Source of the DNA: Wolfiporia cocos
Taxonomy: Eukaryota; Basidiomycota; Agaricomycetes; Polyporales; Phaeolaceae
Direction of reading: 5' to 3'
Length of the DNA stretch: 64,000 bases
NCBI GenBank assembly: GCA_029448655.1
Contig: JACCLO010000001.1
Location: 1,488,001 to 1,552,000, forward strand
Part shown: one piece after another, positions 10,366 through 21,411 of the stretch
Layout: each line of letters starts with the position of its first letter
Numbering within the stretch: position 1 is the stretch's first letter
Position numbers and translations under genes: made by a program
The notes under the pieces: generated by a model
Database searches by the model: none
Told to the model about the DNA's origin: nothing
Seen by the model: the letters and a program-made list of their open reading frames with translations, nothing else

Positions 10366-12069
10366 ATGCTTCCAAAAATACTTGTGAGCTCGAGCTATGA
10401 GCTTGTTGTTAACTATTGTCACTTAATACCTTCAGGTGAGTCTTATTCATGTGCTCAGAGACACATAGCTGATTAAGAGAAGTCTTGATATTGTATGATT
10501 ATGCACTTACTCTGCCCCAGGAAGTGGATTTTTTCTGGAAGAGACGGGTGACATCGATTGTAGTGCCACTTATATTCTACTACAATCGGTACGTTTCGAT
10601 GGCTTACAGTTTGATTTCTCTCTTCACCCTGGTACCTTGGAATCAATACGCGGTGAGTTGAAATCTTCGTGTACTTCTCAGTCATTTATGATTTTTGTAG
10701 GGGTTTGTGACAATATAACCAATCGCTTGTTGTACGATCTGACAGAGAGCTGTACCGATAGCTGTACCGCTCCGACCGTGATACCTTTTTATGTGATGTA
10801 TTTGTTGCTTTATATCGCGTCGGCAGGTATGTTGGCGAATCGAAATTCCGATCATCCGTTGGGTCACGTCTGACCTGATCTGTTTGAAGCATTTGCTGCG
10901 ATACGCGCGTACGCCATTAGCCACTACAGCTGGTTTCTAACTGTGCTTGTTGGTATCTTGGGAATGGCACCCTTCTTTGGTGAAACAGTATGCACTCTCA
11001 CCAAGCATTGTGGTGCATAGGCTTACAAGATACGACAGCTTGTGGTAGCCTATGGCAATCTAAGCACTGCCCCTGATGCACGCGCAAGTTGCTCTATCGA
11101 GAGATTCAAATCAGACAACTCTGCTACTGAGAGGTACAGGAGTCGATCTCATGATAGTTATTGTTCTACATCATGACCTTCATGTTTCGCTTAGAGGTGC
11201 CTAAGTTGCAATACTCGTGGTAAAAGCGCTGACAGATTAAAAGAAACCATGGTAATACGCGTGTGCCTCATTGCTTCGGACGCCATTGTCCTGCTCTTCA
11301 TAGCACATCAAAATCGGAAAGCCCTTCACTGGGTATCGTCTTCGAGGGTGGGACCCGTGGGTTATTCATTTTCCGACGTGTTCCTACGTCAGAGTGAGTA
11401 GATCTCTCAATCGGACTAGTTCACCCATTGAAGCCGTTCCATCGTAGATATAAAGTATTTTGGGTAAGTGGCATCGTTGTAGGGTGACAAGTGCCCCGAT
11501 TACATGGCGTATGCACAGTGCTGGTTTGATACTCAACGTGTTGGACGTCGTATTGTATAGCACAAATGTGATTGCGCTCCATAGATTAATGATTCTTCGG
11601 AGCCAATTCTTGACTTTCTGATAGGTGTTTCGCGACCTATCATCAAGCTGTGTAACTCCGTGAGCTCTTCAGAGAATCGCTACAAATAATCTCTTCATAT
11701 CCAACAGATTAACATCGATTATCATCACTCACTGCCTCCTTGAGTTGCGGCATTTTCATGGAGATGAAGGATTTCAATCTCAGGTATTTCAGTAGCACTT
11801 GATAAGATGACGAGGCCTCACACGTAGTCGTACAGGTGACCAGAACGGACGCATTATCACGTTTGCAAGCGTCCGTCCATCGAAGTCAAATATCTGATGC
11901 AGGTTTGCTTGGTATATACATCCCCTGATGTTTTTCGGTACATGACACATATGTCCTAACAGGTCCACGTAACGTCAGGAGCCACGCAGAAACCAGATGT
12001 GAGAGCTCATACCCGTCTGACATGGTGGAACTCGTGGAGCTCGGCGTTAACGATGGCTACAGAGCTTAA
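10366..12069 (+). CDS. DUF6533-type seven-helix membrane protein, 12 exons
   Basis: The model is 10366-10435, 10480-10652, 10682-10826, 10890-10987, 11021-11133, 11236-11393, 11448-11463, 11519-11567, 11625-11659, 11708-11783, 11836-11902 and 11963-12069, giving 368 residues. The N-terminus shows the family pattern VVNYCH, then ILYDYALTLPQEVDFFWKRR and FYYNRY. Later helices read VMYLLLYIASAAFAAIRAYA, TVLVGILGMAPFF, VCLIASDAIVLLFIA, YFGAGLILNVLDVVLY and LTSIIITHCLLELR, in the usual order, with a polar tail. Every junction keeps phase. Exon 7 is only 16 bases, and intron 2 (29 bases) and intron 4 (33 bases) are unusually short, so the exon 2/3 junction is the weak point and may hide a frameshift. 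The family is membrane-bound and of unknown function. The gene resembles the broken copy at 2799-4330. Confidence 0.78.
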
Positions 12070-12633
12070 GTACTGAGCGAAGTGAGTATCGCAACAGTCG
12101 ATGTTCCAGTTAAGCCGAACAATATCTCTTACTAATCATCTCTTTATCTTCACAGATTGGTATGGGGTGTTACATGTCCATGTGCTGTATGGTGTAGTCT
12201 ATGTACCAGCTTTGTACTGTCGTTGTGATGTACTTACTGTTGTTTGGACTCAGTCACGAGCCTCTGGTAATGTCAACACTCATCTTCGCATTGGTCCCCA
12301 CCACGAAAGGTTTATCACCTCTTGAGCAGCTGGTATGCAACAGCTCGTTGATATTCGGAGGACATCAAATTCCTCAATGAGCAACATTAGCAGTGTCTCT
12401 TGTTCAATGACAGTCATTATGTTTCTGAAAACCAAATTTTTACCGTGCATTCAGTGATTTCAGTTACGCGGTCACACTGGATGATTCAATGGTGCTTGCC
12501 GCGCTCATTACATAATTCATTCCACAAACGGTAGGCGCCGGCGCATTACGTGTTACATAACGATACACTCTCCGCCACAGCTCGGGCTGGTGCAGACATA
12601 GCTTCGATCATATTGATCCTCTCAGTCGAGACA
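12070..12633. other. Intergenic
   Basis: No supported gene is seen. The region holds the 3' flank of the membrane-protein gene and presumably the promoter of the next gene. Confidence 0.5.
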
Positions 12634-13496
12634 ATGTTCGAGCCAGTGCGAGGAGGGACGCGAGGTGGTCAGGCCGAATTCAAGTGGTCTGACGTATCAG
12701 CCGACAAGGATAGGGAGGTGAGCACGCACATACTCATGCGAGCCCAGTTCTTGACTTGAACACAATTTTATCTCAGAACTATCTCGGGCACAGTATCAAT
12801 GCCCCGACAGGGCGGTGGCAGAAGAACAAAGACATTCACTGGTACAACCGTGACATCAATCAGACTCAGGCAGAGCGGGATGAGGAAATCCGCAAGATCA
12901 AGGAGGCAGAAGCAGAAGCGTTGGCAGCTGCACTGTGAGCAGCCGGAAGCGTCCTTTTCTGCTCGCAGAATATCTAATCCGCTGCTTTCTCCAGAGGATT
13001 TGCTACAGGCTCGAAACCAGGTACTTCGAGCGCGGCGGCAGGCCCGGGCACTGGTTCCAACGCGATCGGTGTCGCACCAAAGCCGGAAGGCGCAGATGCA
13101 CCGCCAGAGGAAGAGAAAGAAGAGAAGCGGAAGCGCAAGGAGGAGCGTAGGAAGGAGAAGGAGGAGAAACGCGCGCGCAAGGAGAAACGGCGGGCAGAGC
13201 GCGAACACCGCCACCACCACCGCGACGACGACGACGAGCACGGCAGCAGGAACGGACACCGCTCCCGCTCGCGATCGCCTCGCCCCCGATATCGGTCCAG
13301 AGAGCGCGAAGAGGAGCGCACGAGATGGCATGCACGCAACTCGCGCAGCAGGTCGCGGTCGCGGTCGCGGTCCGCACGCGTGCCCGGAGGCGATTACGAC
13401 GAGAGGGAGCGCGAGCGCGAGCGGGAGCGGGACAGGCGGCGTTGGGAGGACAACGCGCGGCGCGAGCGGCCTGGCTCACGCTGGGGACGAGACTGA
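12634..13496 (+). CDS. MMTAG2/C1orf35-family RE/RS-rich protein
   Basis: Three exons (12634-12717, 12777-12934, 12995-13496) give 247 residues, all GT-AG and in phase. The N-terminus MFEPVRGGTRGGQAEFKW, followed across the first intron by NYLGHSINAPTGRWQKNKD and HWYNRD, is the conserved N-terminal domain of the multiple-myeloma-tumour-associated protein 2 family. The rest is a highly charged tail: a KRKRKEERRKEKEEKRARKE run, a histidine/aspartate run, then repeated SRSRSRSRS and ERERERERD. Such tails are typical of nuclear, spl​icing-associated proteins, so a nuclear RNA-related role is likely but is inference. The start at 12634 is supported by perfect family alignment of the first residues. 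The GC-rich tail creates long false frames on other strands. Confidence 0.9.
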
Positions 13497-16400
13497 GCGG
13501 TGCCGTGCGACGTGTGCCGATTGAGCGGTGCTTCTCGTGCCGCATCCGGTGCCTTCTGCGCTAACCCGGGCAATATTCGCGCAGCTTCTGTTCCTTGCTC
13601 AGCCTTCACGCATTCTGGGTTCTGGAACGATCAGAGCGCCGTTACTGGCTGTCTCCACAAATCTCATGGCTACTGTACTCGTGTCGCTTCGCCGATACCC
13701 CACTTTTGCTAGAGTGCGGCTCTGGGCCGGCACGCTTGGACCCTATGCGTTCGTGCCCCCAGCGGACGACCCGCCGCCTGCTGCCCCCGGTACTTCGTTG
13801 ATTCAACCGCTTGCATCTGAGGTTGGGACTTATGTTTCGGGGAGAATTGTATTCGCAGACTACCGGTGTGCGGTATTTTGAACTTCCAATGGGCGGCGGT
13901 CCCATCAGAATTCTTTTTCAGCGATTTCGCGGCCGCTCTCCGGGAGCACCATTCCAGCTCAGAAGTAACTGCATTTCCTGTTTATCTACTACATCAATAT
14001 TCCGCGGGAATTCTCTGCCTGGATGGGGTCGTGAATGTGAATATCCATGCAATTGCGTCCTATGCTCGAATGCGGTATACCCGACGGCAAGCTTTTCAAA
14101 TAAGCGCAAAGCGAGATATCACCGTGAGCTTCGCATATTAACTACATACAATACAACACCCAGCTTCTGGCCGCAAGAATCAGTCGGAACGCCGTAATAA
14201 CGGCGATACCGCCTCCTCAGGAACTTACGCGTCGCGGGCGCCAATCACTACGTTGCGCTCGTCGAGCATTGCGAACAGCAAGCGCGCAATGCGTATTACG
14301 ACGCAGCGGCCGGAGTTGTAATGCGCTCAGCGACCGCCGCGCGCGGAGAGGCATCACCGCGAACACTGCATCGCTGTGTGTCCGCTGCTGGGCCTCGCTT
14401 TGATACGGTGACGCTGGCGTCGCCAGCTGCCGCGTACCTTGCGGCAGCGACACGGTCGCGATCGTGATAACAAGGCGAGGCACCGCAGCGTGCGGCGGAG
14501 TCAAGGACGCTGCCGAAGATGCGATGGCAATGCGGCACGCCATTCATCGACGCACGCAAAGCCGTCGCCCCCTTTGTGCGGCGGCGATCAGCCACAGAAC
14601 CGCGAACCCGCCCCAGCTCCAACTGCAGAACTCACAGAAGGCCCGGGAGCACGCGCACGCGAGCACGGGTGCAGGCGGTCGATCGTGTTCGCGGCTTCGC
14701 CGGTTCGCGAACATGCACTTCGAAGGGGGTCCTGAGGGCCTGCCGGTGCTGCGGGCGTGGAAGGCCGCGGGCGGCCGCCTGGGGTGCCCCCGGCCAGGCG
14801 GGAGCACGCGTGCAGAATCGCTCGCGCCACATCAGTCATACCATCGCCAGCCACCCCACCTCCCGGGTCCGCCAACGCGCCGTCCCGCACACATGTGCGT
14901 GGCCCATCAGTCGTGTTTGACGTGCAACGCGTACCACCGTACGGTCGTTGCCGGCGTGAGGCCAACCCGGGCGCGGAGCGGGGCGCCTGCGCTCGTGATG
15001 CGTGCGCGCGCAGTACTGCGAGGGTGCCGTCGCAGGTGTGACGCGTTCGCCTTGGTGATGGTCGTGACGTTGCCTCACAGGGCGCCAGGCTGCTGCATTG
15101 TCGCAGACGCATGATGTAGTTCCGAGCGTCGCACGCACGGCTGGCGCCCGCGTCGGCGGACGCGTGCGTGCGAGTGCGGGCTGTTCAGAAAAGATGGGAA
15201 GACCGGCCGTCACGTACAGTACTATCCGGGAAACCAAGAAGGAAGGTGACGGAGTATGATGATTTCGGAGATGCTCCGTCGTATCGCCGCCACCACGACC
15301 TAAGCGCAAACATGAACTGCTTACGTCCACATATCGATCGATCCTGGCCCGTCATCGACGCTGACAGCACTAATACACTGCTTACTCCAGTCCGGCGCAT
15401 GCGACCCTGAGATGGCGAGACAGGGTGCTGGCGAGATCGCCAATTAGCAGGATGATCGCAGTAGACAGGACACGCTAACGTCGCCCGATAATGGGCCACG
15501 GTCCCCGGCATGGGGCCACTAGGCGATCTCGAGCGATCCAAATTGCAAGCATGACGGGGATTGTGTTGCCATAGTTGGCGAGGATCGCGAGGGATTTGAT
15601 TCAATGTGAGACATGGTTTGTTAGCACGGTCAATACAGCGGAGCATATCGCGAGCCCCACAAGGCTCGCACACAGACCATCGGTGACAGGCCGAGTGCTG
15701 CTAGAGCGAGATGGTCACCAAGCGAGTGTCGGCAGTTTCTACAGCGAACAAGACATCCTCGAAGCGGGACAACTCACCAAGGACGCGCGGAGATTGAGTA
15801 CATGAGCCGTGTCGTCATGCACGGGACCAGCACAACAGTCGGCGAGATTGAGACGCCGGCTCGAGGGCACAGACGCACGGCGGCGACGCCTCGAACGATG
15901 TCCGGGCGCCGCCACGCCTAGGCAGGACAAAATCTGCAGATCGGGGATCAGGCGAGGCTTGATCCTGCGTATGAAGGGCGATTTCAGCCTCGACGACACT
16001 TGGATTGATCGTGCACCGCATTGACTACGGACAGGCCCTGACGAGGCCGCGCCCGACGCGGAGCGCGCGCATGCCAGCGGTGGAGTGCGCAGGCTGCTGA
16101 AACGCGCTCGAGAGGCGCGTGGCGGCGACTGTCGCCAGGCAGCGGCGTTGGCCTCGAGGCATGGCGCAGGCCGGCGGGCGCGGGGCGCCGCCCACGCCGG
16201 CGCTGCAGCGAGCGGCGTGCCCGGTTGGCGGGTGCCCGTGCGCGGCGGCGCACCGAGGGCACAGCTGCGTGCCGCGCATCGGTCGCGAGCAAGCGTCGGT
16301 GGATCAGGCCCATCGGTCGCGGCGTCGGCGTCGTTGCGAGGGCGGCGGGGGCCACAAAGGCCGGCGGGACGATGTCGAGCTCGCGGCTGCTGCTCGCGAG

Positions 16401-16713
16401 ATGCGAGAGTGGGCGGTGGCGGCGAGCCGGCGTCTACCGGGATCAACCTGCCTCATCGGGCCTAGCGCCTGTGCCTGTTTGGTGCGCGGGCGCCTGTTGC
16501 GCGCACTGTGTATTTGTACCCCGCAGGACGCTGTCATCTGCGCAACAGTCCGCGTTTCGTTTTCTCGCCACTCCGCCACTCGCTACTATCCTAATCACGG
16601 AGGCTTGGTCCTCTTATATACTCGCTCTTTTTCCTTCGCTCTCTACACTCCTCTCCTCCCCCCGGCCAAGGCCACCCGACGCGCCCCCGAGCATCACACA
16701 TCTCGCCCCCGCC
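13497..16713. other. GC-rich region, no gene found
   Basis: Long frames exist on both strands (for example 14464-15114 + and 15739-16446 -). Their translations are rich in Arg, Ala, Pro and Cys, as expected from random GC-rich DNA, and show no domain or helix pattern. The last few hundred bases before 16714 contain a pyrimidine-rich stretch (about 16607-16665), typical of a fungal promoter. Confidence 0.5.
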
Positions 16714-17450
16714 ATGACGCAGTTCGGCATGCCCTTCTTCCTCGAGGACCAGACCGGCGAGCTCACAGGCTCCGAGTTCGTCGACCTCTACAACCGCATG
16801 CGCCTCGGCTTCCGCTGCACCCTCCGCGACACGCACCGCACCGCGTACATGGTCTACGACCTCTCCTCCCGCCGCGCCTCCGCCGCGCCCCTCGCGTGTC
16901 TCGACTTTGGTGCGAACAACGCGCTCGGAACGATCAAGATTGGCGACGGCGAGAACATCAGCATGGCCGAGTACCTCTCCAAAGCCTCCGCGGGCGGGTA
17001 CGTGCGCGCTCCGGTTCTGACTGGCGCCTTCTCACATTCGATTGATGCGCTGTGGCTGTGTTTGTAGGAAAAAGGCCCGCAAGTTCACCGCATCAGACGG
17101 ACAGCAGTACCGCTGGGTGTATCAATCAACGGAGGACACGGAATGGATGGTCAGTTTCGTCAAATTATTTTCACTGACCGGTCCGGCACGTCGCTAACCG
17201 TAGCGCCGACTGTGCAGTGTCTGAACTCCAGTGACTATCACGTCGCGTCGTACAGCCTGAAGCCCGCGGGCGAGCCGCATTATAGCGGCTCCTCGGGCTG
17301 CATGCTCACCGTGGAAGAGCAGTACCCGCACATCGTCGGTGGTGAGTCGTCCATCTCTTCCGTTACGTGTGGCCCCGAGTCGACGTCCCCCCCGCAGAAC
17401 TGCTCGCATCCCTCATCATAATGCGCCACATTGTCAAGTACAACCTGTGA
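16714..17450 (+). CDS. DUF6593-type small protein
   Basis: Four exons (16714-16997, 17068-17149, 17218-17341, 17398-17450) give 180 residues; all introns are GT-AG and phases agree. The order of features fits the basidiomycete DUF6593 family: an N-terminal beta-rich part (MTQFGMPFFLEDQTGEL), a middle YRWVYQ block after a linker, a V-A-S-Y block, a LTVEEQYPHIV block and a short C-terminal helix ELLASLIIMRHIVKYNL. The C-terminal ErrRR signature seen in the second copy (46774-47510) is weaker here. No signal peptide or membrane span is evident. Function is unknown; I see no neighbouring partner. The ATG is the first in frame after a CT-rich leader and sits in a good context (CCGCCATGA). Confidence 0.75.
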
Positions 17451-20400
17451 TGCACGCATCGCACCGCACATCGTCAAGCACAACAAGACTAATGTGCGCA
17501 CATCCCATGTGCGCACTACCAGCATTTACTCCCGCACGTGCCTGGCCGCACGCGCTTCATTGCATTGCTTTTTACCACACTAATACGCATACATCATCTG
17601 CTACCGTACATTCCCTATAATCGCTGTTTTCACCTATTGCATGCTCCACTAGTGCTGTACCGTGTACGCATCGCCAGACCGTCCTAGACTGTTAAAAATG
17701 TACCGCATAGCTGTACATACCGCAGGTCCCCTGCCCCACTTGTCTCCGTAATTGTTGTGCAACACAGAAACCGTCTCACCGTCTCCTCCATCGCCCGTTT
17801 CAACTGTGGCCAGCGCAGACGCCGTACGACCGATCTGCGTCGATCGCAGGGCGCAGGCGATGCGATATTTCTCCTTGGACCGTTCCCAGCGGTGCCCGCC
17901 GCTTGGCATATCGCCCATGATCTGATCTCGCCCCGCAGAACTCGAACGTAACCCAGCGTCGATAGATAGCCATCTGCGTACCCATGCCGAAGCCCGACGA
18001 ACCGCGCAGAACGCGGTGACGTCGACGCCCGCGTGCCATCTGCCCGCGTGTGCCCTTGGTCACCCCGTTCATTCGCCGTGTCGATGACATATCGATACGC
18101 GCTTCGCTTCCCCAGCGTTCAGGAGCCTTCGCGCGCGCACACGCCTACGTACTCTGGGAAAAAATCTCCGCTTCCCCGCGATTATCGATGAGCTCATCGT
18201 CTGCGTGCGGCCAAGCGCCTGCGTCCTCGCCCGGTCGTCGCACGACGACGACACGACGCACCGGTCACGCGCTCGATCATGATCGCCGAGCCGATGTGGC
18301 GATGTGGCGGCCTGCCCCGGCGATCGTGCGCCCTATTGGGCAACTCGGCTCCGCCCGCCCCCGCCGCCTTGGCGACAGCGGTCGTCGGAGGCCCGCGCGT
18401 GTCGGCGATCTCGGCGCCGCGCGCGCTGCGCTGGCTGTGCGGTCAGCCCCGATGCAAATTTGTGCGTGTCGAACGTGTCGCATGCTGGCCACAATTTGCA
18501 CGTCGCGATTGTGCCGTGCGGGCTCGGATCTGGGCATGGGCGTGGTCGCGACACTGCGGCGAGCGCTCCATCCAACGCGAGCCTGCCAAGAGCGGCGTAG
18601 AGCGAAACGGACCAAGGTCAGGTTCGACGGCGAGCTGACCCTGCTAGGGCGCGTCGGCTTTGTCTGACCGTGGTGTTTTATACATGGTGATTTGATGCTA
18701 ATGTACCGGTCAAATAGGTCAGACAGGATACCGCCGCTGTTTTACGTTGTCCTCAGACGCGCTCATAGTCCAAAGGTCCGATATATGGAACGAGCCGCGG
18801 GGTAAGCAAATGCAGACGCGCAGGCTCCGCTCCGCGATTTGTAGTCGTCGCGCTGGATCCCCTGCTTCGTCGAGCAGGTCCTCTGCATCTGATCCGATGC
18901 AATTATTATCAGCATCAGTTTTGCTAACGATAATTATCACTGTGGCGCTTTTTCTGGGGCTCCACCACCAAAATTTTGGAATGGGGCCGGTGGGGCGTCT
19001 CCTCAGTGAGTTTCATGAGAATGAGCACTGCAATGCATACCACCCTCTCCTTGCAGCTCTAGAGGTCGCATAGATGCTGGTAGCAGTTGCGGCGCTTGGG
19101 ATATGCTAGCACAATCGATCTCATCAGGTCCGGACGGACATAACGTCGGATGCCGATTAGCTGGCGTACATTCAAACCCTGCCTTCAAATATGTTACTCG
19201 GAGATGGGAGTTACTCTGAGACCATCCATGCTGTATAGAAGGTGTTGGAGAATCATGAAAACTAACCTGGCGTCGAGACATAGGTCTTAGAGGAAACGTA
19301 TTTCCAGTTGACTGACGAAACCTGGCCTATGTGCGCTGTGGAGCGATAGTGATGCTACGCCCCACCACTCCTCGTTCCAATAATTATTGCTCCACTCCGG
19401 AAAAAGCCGAGTAATAACAAAACACCTCTAATCTATATTTGCTCGTACTTTTACACTTGCTCAGAATCATGACAAAGTTTTTGTCTAATAGTGGTTGCTT
19501 ACCCATGACCAGATCTCATGACAGTTGACAGTTGGCATGATCAGTAAGATTGCAAAATTTTTTTTAGCTGTCTTGTCAAAACTTCAGCGATGATATAGAT
19601 ATATACGGCAGATGCGCAAAGAACTGCGATATGAGCTTACCATCTTTTTTTCTCTTTGATTTAGGTCCCGCGAGCGCTTAACGTATCCCGTCCGGAAAAC
19701 CTGGTTGACCGTAAAATAAATGTAATTTACTTAGGCCAATTAGCTCAGCTAAGTTACGCCCACCCTTACATCAGCCGCGCTCCGCGTGTGTCGCAGGTGT
19801 CGCCTCAATCACAGGCATACGAGCAGCCCTGAACCAGGTCCGCGTCTCCACGCACGCCTCCGCGTTCCGCACAGGACACGCGGGCACCGCGACTTCCCCG
19901 CCACCGACTCGGAGCGATATGCAGCTAGCCTCCGCGAGGGGCAAGCTCCTTCCGCTGCGTGCTGCGGTGGGCCCCGTTCATTCAGTCTGCCCCGTGTGCG
20001 TTCTCACAGGGCCGTCAACGCGAATGGCGGATGCGGACAGGGTCCCAGGTTCGGTATGGCCGCTGGAGCGACTCTATTTGTGTACCTGGGAGCGTGCGCG
20101 GATTCTGGGGCCGATGCGCAGCGTTTGGCAATGCAGCCCCTGCGCGCGGGCCAATCGCGCGCGCCTGATTGTGTCCACCCCCGCCTGCCATATGCAGCGT
20201 CTGACCCCAGGATGTCCGCCAGCGCCGCACGCGCTGGATCTTCCACATCTTGACGTGCTACTGCCGTTCCCCTTCTCCAATTGAGTGTGGCTCCACGCCG
20301 ACTGGCGCGCCGTTCGCCGGAAGAGGGGCCGCCGTATCAGCGGCACAATGTCGATCCCATTTCGCGTGCAGCTGGCAACGAAGCCGTGCATGTACGTCGC

Positions 20401-21411
20401 ACGAAGCCGAGCTGAGCTCAGCGCGCGCGTCCCGAACAGAACAGCAGGGCCGAGGCCGCCGACCACTGCCACGGCCGAGACTCGACTCCGCAAGCACGGA
20501 GACACGGAAGCTGCACATCGCTGGCACCATCTCTCGCAGGGCGAAGCCGGCGCTGCGCGAGCAGCAGGCGCGCCGCCCGGGCGCGCGGTGGCTGGCAGCG
20601 CTGTGGCCTCCTGCGCGCGGTGTGCGCGCGTGTGCGTCGCCGGCAACTATAAGCACGGGCAGATCGCAGATATGGCAGGCGGCATCTTCCCCGTGCGATC
20701 TTCGATCGCAGACAGCTGCCAGCGCCCGGTGATCGCAGATGGAGTCGATTGCGATGCGCGACTAGCGAGCGCACCGCCTTGTCTGCAGAAAACGTACACA
20801 ATGTCGCGCTCAAGTTAGTGTACAGAAAATCATAACCCACACGTCTGCATCCGTAACCCGCGCCGGTGTTCGGCCCCATCCGATAACAACACACATACCG
20901 GCGTTTGTCCAGCGATGCAGTTGGCCGTCTCCGCGACGCCGGACGACGCCTCGCGCGGAACAAGGCCCTTAGAAGCGCGGCACCGCGCTTACCCACAGAA
21001 CGTCGCGACCTTGTCATCACAGATTTCACATTAGAGAACCGTCTTGGCGACATAGGGACGATCGATGAGGATAGGTAGGCTGTGTCGCGCGAGCGCGTGT
21101 ATCTAACTAGTGGGTGTTACGGCATGGAGCAAGGAGCGAACATGGGCGGCGGCGTGCAGCGCGCGCAAATAAACCAATAAGCCATATAGAGCACAAATAA
21201 CACGAAGGCGAAGCTGGGCAGGCATTACGCTGGCGGGCGCAGGGACGGTGGTGGCGATACAGTACGTAGGCTACAGCGGACGGCGTGGCGGAGAGCAGGG
21301 GCGGTAGCGGTAGCGAAGGCGGGATGTGCGCGGGAGGCATAGAGCATACGCTGCGTGTGCGTGCGTAGGGTGCGAATGGGCGAAAGCGGGATGCGTCTAG
21401 GGTATGCTTGT
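17451..21411. other. Long region without a recognisable gene
   Basis: GC-rich blocks (about 18000-18660 and 19780-20820) alternate with AT-richer DNA (18660-19770). The frames are long only because stops are rare. Two short minus-strand frames at 18719-18940 and 19003-19281 have a more normal composition, but I cannot join them or match them to a family. Confidence 0.45.

Noticed and set aside
14464..16465. Several 100-240-codon frames on both strands
   Set aside because: Composition is that of random GC-rich DNA (Arg, Ala, Pro, Cys) with no domain, and frames overlap on opposite strands.
16119..16713. N-terminal extension of the DUF6593-type gene upstream of 16714
   Set aside because: The frame is open upstream, but the residues are Arg/Ala-rich and unlike the family. 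A CT-rich promoter-like stretch precedes the ATG at 16714.
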